DNA of 64,000 nt, from contig NZ_JABWRZ020000001.1 in the NCBI RefSeq assembly GCF_014269185.2, positions 1,575,001-1,639,000 of the forward strand, written 5' to 3'. The DNA is from Pseudomonas oryzicola. Lineage in GTDB: Bacteria; Pseudomonadota; Gammaproteobacteria; Pseudomonadales; Pseudomonadaceae. Below, in pieces: positions 9,048 to 16,700 of this stretch. The translations under genes and the position numbers were made by a program. How positions within the stretch are numbered: the first letter of the stretch is position 1; each line of letters starts with the position of its first letter. Below the pieces are notes generated by a model. That model was not told where the DNA came from. It did not search any database and saw only the letters and a program-made list of their open reading frames with translations.

Positions 9048-10205
9048 TCAGGCAAGGCCCTGCAGCAGGCCATCGGCCCGCACGATATCGACGATCACCT
9101 GTTCGTCTACCGCATACACCCCGCGTGATGCTTTCCACACCAGCTGCTTGTCCTGCAGGGCGATGAGTGCCTGCTGTACCCCCGGCACCTCGGCCTTCAC
9201 TTCATTTGCAGCCACGCCTGCCAGTTCCATCGCCTTGGCATACAGGGCCAGGGTCGGGGCCTCGAACGGCGCATAGTCGTTACCTTTGACGCACATCACA
9301 CGCAACACTGCGGACTGGATCGGGGTGAGGCTGTGGATCACTTTTTTCAGGCTTGCGTTCAAGTCATCGGCTTGGGCCCGGACCAGTTCGCTGAACCGCG
9401 CCGGAATCGCCCGGGGCTCGATGCTGAAGTCGAAGCGGATTTCATCCGCTGCGGCGCCCAACAGTTCCGGGCGGTAGCCGCTTTCCCTGAACAGCTGGAA
9501 CACCTCGGTTGGGTCAAGCGTGCAGGGCAGGTCGATGTTGGCGCAAAGCCAGTCGATGAAGTCCTGGTCCAACGTCGGGAACTGCACCATCGAGGCGCCG
9601 AAGAATGCCTGGTCCTTGCTGTTGCGCAGCATCGCCAGCTTGTCCCGGTTCGAGCCTGTGCAGACGATGCGCAGGCCATGGTGCTTCGAGCTGTTGAGCT
9701 CGTCGCGGGCGGCCTTGAGGGCGAACAGTGCGGCTATGCCGGCTTCCGTGGTGATGGCGTGCTGGGCTTCGTCGATGATCAGGACAATGATCTTGTGCGA
9801 CTCATCGGAGAGTGCCACCAGGGCGCTGGTCAGGTCGATATCCTGCCCGAGGCCGATCTTGTCCAGGCTGAAATTCAGGCCGCCAACCGTGACCTTTTCC
9901 ATGCCGGACGCCTTCGCCAGGCGGGTGATGAAGCCTTCGTTACGACCGACTGCATCACGCACCGCTTCGACGATGACCTGGCCCGGATCCTTGGTCAGGT
10001 CTTTCCACAGGTCGGCATACAGCACGATCGCCCCTGCAGCTTCGAGAGCAGGGCGCAGGTCCTCACGGGCGAAGGTGGATTTGCCGGTGCGCCGTGGCGC
10101 AGCGAGAAATACGCCGGAGCTTGCAGCGCTGCCCACGGCGACATGCAGGATCAATTGCGACAGGCGGGATGCGAGCGCCGGGCGGTGGTAGACGGTTTCA
10201 GGCAT
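9048..10205 (-). CDS. AAA family ATP-binding protein with C-terminal winged-helix-like region, unknown role
   Basis: This 385-residue predicted ATPase has a P-loop FLAAPRRTGKST near residues 33-44 and a Walker B followed by a conserved histidine (IIVLIIDEAQHA, about residues 139-150). The sensor-1-like segment is LRIVCTGSNRDKLAML. This GxRRTGKS / DEAQ arrangement is typical of STAND-like or archaeal-type ATPases. The last 110 residues (from SLTPIQSAVLRVM, through VQQALIALQDKQLVWK, to GVYAVDE) look like a winged helix-turn-helix, so DNA binding is an inference. GGAGGTG precedes the ATG. It has no same-strand partner downstream, and eight CTATA repeats fill its promoter. It lies between a core gene and the pyoverdine locus. 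I do not recognise its function; mobile-element, defence or autoregulated roles are all possible. Confidence 0.85.
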   Translation of the reverse strand: MPETVYHRPALASRLSQLILHVAVGSAASSGVFLAAPRRTGKSTFAREDLRPALEAAGAIVLYADLWKDLTKDPGQVIVEAVRDAVGRNEGFITRLAKASGMEKVTVGGLNFSLDKIGLGQDIDLTSALVALSDESHKIIVLIIDEAQHAITTEAGIAALFALKAARDELNSSKHHGLRIVCTGSNRDKLAMLRNSKDQAFFGASMVQFPTLDQDFIDWLCANIDLPCTLDPTEVFQLFRESGYRPELLGAAADEIRFDFSIEPRAIPARFSELVRAQADDLNASLKKVIHSLTPIQSAVLRVMCVKGNDYAPFEAPTLALYAKAMELAGVAANEVKAEVPGVQQALIALQDKQLVWKASRGVYAVDEQVIVDIVRADGLLQGLA

Positions 10206-10226
10206 TGCTGCACCTCCATACGAATC

Positions 10227-10320
10227 TATAGCCGATTATAGACCGACTATAGATTGACTATAGGTTTCGTAGGCAAGCCAGTTTATAGCGAATTATAGAG
10301 CGATTATAGAGTGATTATAG
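10227..10320 (-). promoter_or_regulatory. Eight phased CTATA repeats (two quartets) upstream of the ATPase gene
   Basis: Reading toward the ATPase gene, CTATA begins at 10320, 10309, 10298 and 10288, then again at 10263, 10252, 10241 and 10231. The spacing is 11, 11, 10 within each quartet, and the quartets start 57 bp apart. The best unit is an 11-mer with consensus CTATARTCNNT. All units have the same orientation and one per helical turn, so they would present identical faces to a protein. Three to four units contain TATAAT, a perfect sigma70 -10. The last unit ends about 20 bp before the start codon. The array therefore looks like an operator array or iteron cluster overlapping the promoter, possibly bound by the ATPase itself. 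Confidence 0.85.
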
Positions 10321-10350
10321 CGATCGCTGGCAAACCCACTGTACGGCCCT

Positions 10351-12003
10351 TCATGCCGGCGCCAGCGCAGTGACCACCTGTCCCCGGCTAAGGTGCACCA
10401 GCTTGTCCGCCGTATCGAAATAGCGGTCATCGTGCGAGATCACGATGATGGTCTTGCCCAGGCGTTTCAGGTCCGGCAGCAGCTCGGTGTAGAACACCCG
10501 GCGGAAGGTCGGGTCCTGGTCCGCCGCCCATTCGTCGAACACCAGCACCGGCCGCCCGTCCAGCCAGGCATTCACCAGCGCCAGGCGCTTGCGCTGCCCG
10601 GTCGACAAGTCGGTGGTGGTAAAGGCGCCATCGCGTACGCTCACCTTGTGGGCAATTTCCAGCCGTTCCAGGTAGCGCTTGGCATCGCCCGGCAGGCTGT
10701 GTTCAGGCTCGGGCAGGTCGTCGAACAGGTAATAGTCGGCGAACACCGTGGTGAACAGCTGGCGATAGTCGTCCAGCCCCTCCGGGCCGACGGCCTTGCC
10801 GTTCAGGCGCACTTCGCCGTGCTGCGGGGTGTACAGGCCCAGCAGCAGCTTGATCAGCGAGGTCTTGCCACAGCCGTTCTCGCCAACGATGAACAGGATC
10901 TCGCCCGGCTCGATGCTCAGGTTCACCGGCCCTACGCGGAACGGTTCGTGGCCGTCCACTGGTGGGTAGGCGTACTCGACGTTGCGCAGCTCCAGGTGCG
11001 CGCTAGCCGGGGCGGTGCGCTTGGCCGGTGGCTCCAGCAGCAGGTGTGGCTCGGCTGACGAGAAGCGCTCGGAGAGGTCGGTAATGCGACGGAACGCCAC
11101 CTGGGCACGACCGAGGATCGGCAGGTTACTGATCAAGGTTTCCAACGGGCCCTTCATGTACAGCAGCACCAGCACGAAGCCGCTCATCACCGCCGGGTCG
11201 TTGCTTGGCCACAACGACTGCAAGGCCAGGGTCAGGCCGATGACCACGAAGAACAGCATCGAACCCAGGCTCTTGGCCACGACGAAAATGTTGATGGCGC
11301 GGATATGCGTGCTGGCGATGAAATCGGCAGTGCCCTGGATATTGCGCGTCAGCATGGCGTGGCGGCGGCGGCGGTCGATGCGCAGCTCCTTGGCGCCTTC
11401 GGCGATGGCCGTGTAGTGCTTCTGCAGGTTGTCCTCGGCATCGCGGGCGGCGTTGAAGCCGGCCACGCCTTTTTGCCGGGCGATGTACTGCACGCCGCTG
11501 CCGATGCCGATCGCCGCCAGGGTAATGAGGAAGATCGGCCATGACAGCCACGCCAGGTAGGCCATGCAGCCGGTCACCGTGGTGAGCGAAATGGCCAGCG
11601 GGGCGAAGGCGAAGGCGAAGTCGCTGATGGTGTCGACGTCGCGGGTCAGCACCGGGATCAGGCGGTGGCTGCGGTAGCGCTCGATCTGCTCGATGGGCGC
11701 CGACAGCACTTTGGCGCCGAGGTCCTTGCGCAGCCGGGCGATGACCTTCTGGCCGACGTAGTTGGTACCGCTGTCGGCGGCCACGCTGCTGACCAGGGCC
11801 AGCAGGCACAAGCCAGCGAAGGCCAGGAGCAGGCCCTGGCTCATGCCGCCCGGTGCCTGCAGGCCCTGGTTGACGGTGGCCAGTAGCGCAGTCACGGCCA
11901 GGCCGCCGAGCATGCCTAGCAGCACCGAGGCGAGCACCGCCGTGCGGTAGGGTTGGAGCAGACCCAGCAGTTCGCGGATGGCCCCGGGGGAAGAGGTTTT
12001 CAT
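10351..12003 (-). CDS. pvdE: Pyoverdine export ABC transporter PvdE (cyclic peptide exporter family)
   Basis: This 550-residue fused permease-ATPase belongs to the PvdE/SyrD family of cyclic peptide exporters. In fluorescent pseudomonads PvdE moves the acylated pyoverdine precursor (ferribactin) from cytoplasm to periplasm. The N-terminal half has about six membrane helices. The nucleotide-binding domain has Walker A GENGCGKTS near residue 376, a variant signature LSTGQRKRL, and Walker B PVLVFDEWAADQDP, which is diagnostic of this family. It starts 33 bp after the azurin stop on the same strand, and no other promoter is evident, so it is probably transcribed from the iron-starvation box upstream of azu. 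Confidence 0.95.
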   Translation of the reverse strand: MKTSSPGAIRELLGLLQPYRTAVLASVLLGMLGGLAVTALLATVNQGLQAPGGMSQGLLLAFAGLCLLALVSSVAADSGTNYVGQKVIARLRKDLGAKVLSAPIEQIERYRSHRLIPVLTRDVDTISDFAFAFAPLAISLTTVTGCMAYLAWLSWPIFLITLAAIGIGSGVQYIARQKGVAGFNAARDAEDNLQKHYTAIAEGAKELRIDRRRRHAMLTRNIQGTADFIASTHIRAINIFVVAKSLGSMLFFVVIGLTLALQSLWPSNDPAVMSGFVLVLLYMKGPLETLISNLPILGRAQVAFRRITDLSERFSSAEPHLLLEPPAKRTAPASAHLELRNVEYAYPPVDGHEPFRVGPVNLSIEPGEILFIVGENGCGKTSLIKLLLGLYTPQHGEVRLNGKAVGPEGLDDYRQLFTTVFADYYLFDDLPEPEHSLPGDAKRYLERLEIAHKVSVRDGAFTTTDLSTGQRKRLALVNAWLDGRPVLVFDEWAADQDPTFRRVFYTELLPDLKRLGKTIIVISHDDRYFDTADKLVHLSRGQVVTALAPA

Positions 12004-12036
12004 GAAGCGTGATCTCGCTGGTGGAGTGGGGCTGGG

Positions 12037-12486
12037 TCAGCTGCCGAAAGCCAGGGTGCCTTTCATCAAGGTGCTGTGGAACGGGAACGAGCAGTAGAAG
12101 CTGTAGGCGGTACCGGCTTTCAGCAGCCTGGTATCGAAGGTGATGCTGTCCCGTTCGCCGCCGCCGATCAGGCGGGTGTGGGCGATCACCCGGGTGTCGC
12201 CGGGCTTGATGTAGTCCTGCACCTCGCCAGCCTTGTGGCCGTCGTCCAGTACGCCCTGCATGTCGGCCTCGGTGCTCAGCACCCAGTTGTGGCCCATCAC
12301 GTTCTTCGGCATGTCGCCAGGGTGAGTGAGAGTGACCGTGAACGAACTGCAGGCCACGGGTACGCTGATGGCGGCCTTGTCGAACGTCATCTGGTCGGTG
12401 CCATGGATTTCCACGGCGCATCGTTGCGCCGACCAGGCGGTCGGGGCAACAGCGAGCAGGGTGAGGAGCAGGAGCTGGCGAGTCAT
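12037..12486 (-). CDS. azu: Azurin-like blue copper protein
   Basis: This 149-residue precursor has a signal peptide (MTRQLLLLTLLAVAPTAWSA) and a mature part colinear with Pseudomonas azurin, a periplasmic blue copper electron carrier. The structural disulfide cysteines (RCAVEIHG and VPVACSSF) and all copper ligands are present: His in VMGHNWV, and Cys, His and Met in CSFPFHSTLMKG. The residue just before the second ligand His is Phe, where azurins normally have Gly. I chose the start at 12486 because it begins the signal peptide; the in-frame ATG at 12516 precedes it. It is the first gene of an apparent azu-pvdE operon behind an iron-starvation box, an unexpected place for a copper protein. 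Confidence 0.9.
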   Translation of the reverse strand: MTRQLLLLTLLAVAPTAWSAQRCAVEIHGTDQMTFDKAAISVPVACSSFTVTLTHPGDMPKNVMGHNWVLSTEADMQGVLDDGHKAGEVQDYIKPGDTRVIAHTRLIGGGERDSITFDTRLLKAGTAYSFYCSFPFHSTLMKGTLAFGS

Positions 12487-12525
12487 GTACGGTTCCTGGG
12501 CGATGAATGGGTGCACATCGTTCAG

Positions 12526-12549
12526 ACGAACCGGCGCGCACTGGCTTTA
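12526..12549 (-). promoter_or_regulatory. Iron-starvation (PvdS/PfrI-type) promoter for azu-pvdE
   Basis: On the minus strand TAAAG is followed by exactly 16 bases and CGT, giving TAAAG-N16-CGT against the known PvdS-family consensus TAAAT-N16/17-CGT. The -10 context CCGGTTCGTCTGAA is identical to that before pvdO. It sits about 40 bp upstream of the azurin start and back-to-back with a similar box for syrP. Confidence 0.8.
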
Positions 12550-12568
12550 CCTGCGTGCGCGGCCCTGG

Positions 12569-12592
12569 TGAATTTCCCGCAGGGCCGCTCGT
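12569..12592 (+). promoter_or_regulatory. Putative iron-starvation promoter for syrP
   Basis: TGAAT-N16-CGT on the plus strand resembles the PvdS/PfrI consensus, with one mismatch in the -35. It lies 76 bp upstream of the syrP start and 20 bp from the divergent azu box. The CGT is followed by TCAT rather than the CTGA seen at the other three boxes in this window, so confidence is lower. Confidence 0.55.
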
Positions 12593-12667
12593 TCATCTAG
12601 TCAGGCGCTGCCATGGCGCATATCCCGATTTTGCCGCCAACGCGGCCCTGGCTTGAGGTGACCGGAC

Positions 12668-13651
12668 ATGAGTGAACTGCTGAGCTTCGCGATCGAACCC
12701 CTGGACGCCGCGCGCGGTAACCTGCCGTTGCTGGTATGCGCGCCGGAGCCGGGCATCGACCTGCTGGAAGCGTTTGCCGAGCTGCAGCCGCTGGTGGAGC
12801 GCCACCTGCTGCAGGCCGGCGGCATCCTGTTCCGCGGCTTCGAAGTGGCGGGTGCCGAAGCCTTCCGCCAGTTCGCCGCGGCCTTTGGCCACCCGCTGCT
12901 CAACTACGAGTTCGGCTCTACCCCGCGCAGCAATGTGACCCAGGGTGTGTACACCTCCACCGAATACCCGGCGCACCAGCGTATCCCCCTGCACAACGAG
13001 CAGGCCTATACCCTGGAATGGCCGATGAAGATCTGGTTCTACAGTGTGATCCCTGCCGAGACCGGTGGCGAGACGCCGATCGCCGACAGCCGCGAGGTGT
13101 ACCGGCGCATGCCGGCGCGCATTCGTGAGCGGCTGGTGAAGAAGGGGCTGATGTACGTGCGCAACTACGGCAACGGCCTTGATGTGGAGTGGTCGCAGGT
13201 GTTCAACACTGAAGACCCGCGCCAGGTGGAGGCCTACTGCCGGGAGCACGCTATCGAGTGCATCTGGAAGGACGACGGCGAGCTACGCACCCGCCAGCGC
13301 TGCCAGGTGGTGGCGCGGCATCCGGTGACCGGCGAGGACGTGTGGTTCAACCAGGCGCACCTGTTCCATGTATCGAACCTGCAGCCAGAGGTGCGCGAGT
13401 CGTTGATGGACATTGTCGAGGAGGAGGACCTGCCGCGAAATGTGTATTACGCCGACGGCACGACCATCGAGGATGCACTGCTCGATGAAGTGCGCGGGGT
13501 GCTGGATGAGTGCACCATCAGCTTCCCCTGGCTGGCGAACGATGTACTGATGCTCGACAACATGCTCGCGGCCCATGCGCGGTCGCCGTTTACCGGCAAG
13601 CGCAAGGTAGTGGTGGCGATGGCGCAGGGGCATCGTGAGGTGTTGGGCTGA
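12668..13651 (+). CDS. syrP: SyrP-like TauD/TfdA dioxygenase, NRPS-associated aspartate beta-hydroxylase
   Basis: This 327-residue Fe(II)/2-oxoglutarate dioxygenase of the TauD/TfdA family is most like SyrP, which hydroxylates the beta carbon of carrier-bound aspartate in syringomycin assembly. Iron ligands are suggested by LHNEQAY near residues 113-119 (HxE) and the distal His in MLAAHARSPF near residue 304; FRGF and the C-terminal Arg region fit 2-oxoglutarate binding. GAGGTGA precedes the ATG. It lies just upstream of the NRPS genes, two of whose modules have aspartate codes. The natural inference is that it makes the beta-hydroxyaspartate that serves as a bidentate iron ligand in many pyoverdines. 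Which Asp is modified cannot be told from sequence alone. Confidence 0.88.
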   Translation: MSELLSFAIEPLDAARGNLPLLVCAPEPGIDLLEAFAELQPLVERHLLQAGGILFRGFEVAGAEAFRQFAAAFGHPLLNYEFGSTPRSNVTQGVYTSTEYPAHQRIPLHNEQAYTLEWPMKIWFYSVIPAETGGETPIADSREVYRRMPARIRERLVKKGLMYVRNYGNGLDVEWSQVFNTEDPRQVEAYCREHAIECIWKDDGELRTRQRCQVVARHPVTGEDVWFNQAHLFHVSNLQPEVRESLMDIVEEEDLPRNVYYADGTTIEDALLDEVRGVLDECTISFPWLANDVLMLDNMLAAHARSPFTGKRKVVVAMAQGHREVLG

Positions 13652-13700
13652 CAGGTGCATGGCTGGGGGTGGCGCCTCAAGACGTACACCCGCCGCCCCC

Positions 13701-13724
13701 TAAATCAGCCCCCCATGCCTTCGT
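13701..13724 (+). promoter_or_regulatory. Iron-starvation (PvdS/PfrI-type) promoter for the NRPS operon
   Basis: This is a perfect TAAAT-N16-CGT match to the PvdS-family consensus, followed by CTGA as at the azu and pvdO boxes. It lies 39 bp upstream of the ATG at 13763, so transcription should begin near 13730. That rules out the upstream in-frame starts of NRPS1. Confidence 0.9.
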
Positions 13725-13762
13725 CTGACAGTTACCGCTCGACTGCCAGGACACCGCTCGAC

Positions 13763-16700
13763 ATGAATGCTGATCAAACCCTCCAGCTCGCCCGCCGCTT
13801 CATCGCGCTCGCTCCCGACAAGCGCCGCCTGTTCCTCCAGGCACTGCAGGGCGAGGGCATGGACTTCTCCGTGCTGCCGATCGCACCCGGCGTCGAGGTA
13901 GCCGAGCGTGACCAGCTGTCGTACGCCCAACGGCGCATGTGGTTCCTCTGGCAGCTCGACCCCCAGGGCGCGGCCTACAACCTGCCGCTGGCCGTACGCC
14001 TGCACGGCCCATTGCACTTGGCCGCCCTGCAGCACGCCTTCGATGCCCTGGTGGCCCGCCACGAAACCCTGCGCACCCGCTTCGTCGCCGACGGCGATGA
14101 TGTACGCCAGCAGGTGGACGCCGTCGCCGCCCCGCTGCAACTGCGCCAGGATGCCCTGGCCGAGCTGGACGAGGACGCCCGCCAGGCCGCCATCGAGACC
14201 ATCGCCGAAGCCGAAGCCCTGGCCCCGTTCGACCTGGCCAGCGGCCCGCTGCTGCGCGTGCGCCTGCTGCAACTGGCCGAGCAGGAACACGTCCTGTTGC
14301 TGACCCTGCACCACATCGTCGCTGACGGCTGGTCGATGAATGTGCTGATCGACGAATTCCTGCGTATATACGACGCTGCCGTGGCCGGCACCGATGCCGC
14401 CCTGCAACCGCTGCCGATCCAGTACCGCGACTACGCCCTGTGGCAACGCAGCTGGCTGCAGGCCGGCGAGCAGCAACGCCAGCTGGCCTACTGGCAGGCG
14501 CAGCTGGGCGACGACCATGCGCCGCTGGAGTTGCCACTGGACCGCATCCGCCAGGGCCGGCCCAGCTATCGCGGTGCGCGCCACGAGTTCGTCGTCGCCG
14601 CCGATGTCGCCGAACGTCTGCGCGGCCTGGCACGCAAGCACAACGTCACCCTGTTCATGGTCCTGCTGGCCGCCTTCAAGCTGCTGCTGCAACGCTGCAG
14701 CGGCCAGTCGGCGATCCGTGTCGGCGTGCCCATCGCCAACCGTAACCGCGCCGAAAGCCAAGGGCTGATCGGCTGCTTCATCAATACCCAGGTGCTGCAT
14801 ACCGAAATCGACCCGCTGCTGGATATCCCCGGCCTGCTGCAGCACGTGCGTGAAACCGCCGTGGGTGCACAAAGCCACCAGGACCTGCCGTTCGAACAAC
14901 TGGTCGAAGCCCTGGACCTGCCGCGCAGCAGCGACAGCCCGCTGTTCCGCGTGCTGTTCAACCACCAGGCGCAGGTGGCCGATGTGCAGGCCATCGAAAC
15001 CCGCTGCGGCCTGAGCCTGGCGCCGATCGCGCTGGCCAGGCACAGCGCCCGTTTCGACCTGGCACTGGATACCCACGAGCAAGCGGGGCAACTCCACGCT
15101 GCGTTCACCTATGCCACCGACGTGCTCGATGCGGCCACCGTCGAAGCCCTCGGCGAGCAGTGGCTGGCCCTGGTACAGGCATTGGCGGACGAGGCGGGTG
15201 GCGCAGTCGGCGAGCTGCCATTGCCAGGCCTGGCTCCTGCCATTGGCGCGCCTGCGCAGGCTGACACAACGCTGCTGGTGCACCAGCGCTTTGCCGCCGC
15301 CGCCAGCCGCTACCCCGAACGCACGGCGGTAATGGCTGCGGGCGAGCAGGCCAGCTTCGTCGAACTCGATGCCCGCGCCGAGGCCATTGCAGGCCGGCTG
15401 GTGGAAGGCGGGGCAGGGCCGGACACACTGGTCGGCGTGCTGGCCGACCGCAGTGTCGGCATGCTCGCCAGTATCCTCGGCGTGCTCAAGGCCGGTGGCG
15501 CCTACCTGCCACTGGAGCCCGAGCAGCCGGCCGAACGCTTGGCCTACATGCTTGCCGACAGCGGCACGCGTTGGGTACTGGCGCCCGGTAACTGGCCGGC
15601 CGAACTGCCCGAAGGCGTGCAACGCCTGGACTGGGCGCAAACCGGCAACGGCAGCGCCGCCCGTATCGAGCCGGCGCCGGCCAACCTGGCCTACGTGATC
15701 TACACCTCCGGCACCACCGGCCAGCCCAAGGGCGTGGCAATCAGCCACGGCGCGCTGGCCAACTACATCGATGGCATCGCTGCGCGTTTGCCGGTCGAGC
15801 GTATCCGCAGCCTGGCACAGGTCTCGACCCCGGCTGCCGACCTTGGCCACACCATGCTGTTCGGCGCCTTGTGCGGCGGCCACACCCTGCATTTGCTGCT
15901 ACGTGAGCAGGTGCTGGATGCCGAAGGCTTCGCTGCCTACCTGGCCGAACACCAGGTAGACGCGCTGAAGATCGTACCGTCGCACCTGGAGGCCATGTTG
16001 GCGGCTGGCCGCGCGGCGCTGCCGGCACAATGCCTGGTGCTCGGCGGCGAGGCCATCAGCCCGAGCCTGCTGGGCAAGGTCCGCAACCTGGCTCCGGCGC
16101 TCAAAGTGTTCAACCACTACGGCCCGACCGAGACCACCGTCGGTGTACTGGTCGCCGAACTGAACGGGCAAACCAGCCTCGGCCAGCCACTGGCCAACAC
16201 CTGCGTCGCGGTACTCGACCGCTGCCTGCAACCCCTGCCGGCCAAAGCCAAGGGCGAGCTGTACATCGGTGGCGCCGGCCTGGCCCGTGGCTACCTGAAC
16301 CGCCCCGCACTCACCGCCGAACGCTTCGTCCCCGACCCGACCGGCAGCCATGGCCAGCGCCTGTACCGCAGCGGTGACTGGGTGCGCCAAGGCCGCGAGC
16401 TGCAATTTGCCGGGCGCATGGACGGCCAGGTGAAAATCCGTGGCTACCGCGTGGAGCTGGCCGAAATCGAAAACCAGCTGCGTGCACTCGACGGCGTCGC
16501 CAACGCCCTGGTCCGGGTCCATGGCCAGGCGCCGCACCTGCAGCTGGCCGCCTGGCTGGTGCCCACCCAGGCGCCGACAGACAGCCTGGCCTGGCAGGAC
16601 TCGATCCGCGCCACCCTCACAGGCCTGTTGCCCGAACACATGGTGCCGAGCCACCTGATGGTGCTGGAACACCTGCCGGTCACTGCCAATGGCAAGGTCG

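Noticed and set aside
10227-10320. CTATA array as a CRISPR or plasmid origin
   Set aside because: Units are only 11 bp without unique spacers, so it is not a CRISPR. No Rep protein gene or DnaA box is nearby, so an origin reading has no support beyond iteron-like form.
12326-12600. Small plus-strand ORFs opposite the azurin gene
   Set aside because: They are antisense shadows without ribosome-binding sites or recognisable motifs, and the minus strand encodes a complete azurin.
13655-13762. NRPS1 starting upstream at 13655
   Set aside because: The extension is unconserved in character and lies upstream of and across the iron-starvation promoter at 13701-13724; a transcript from that promoter cannot encode it.
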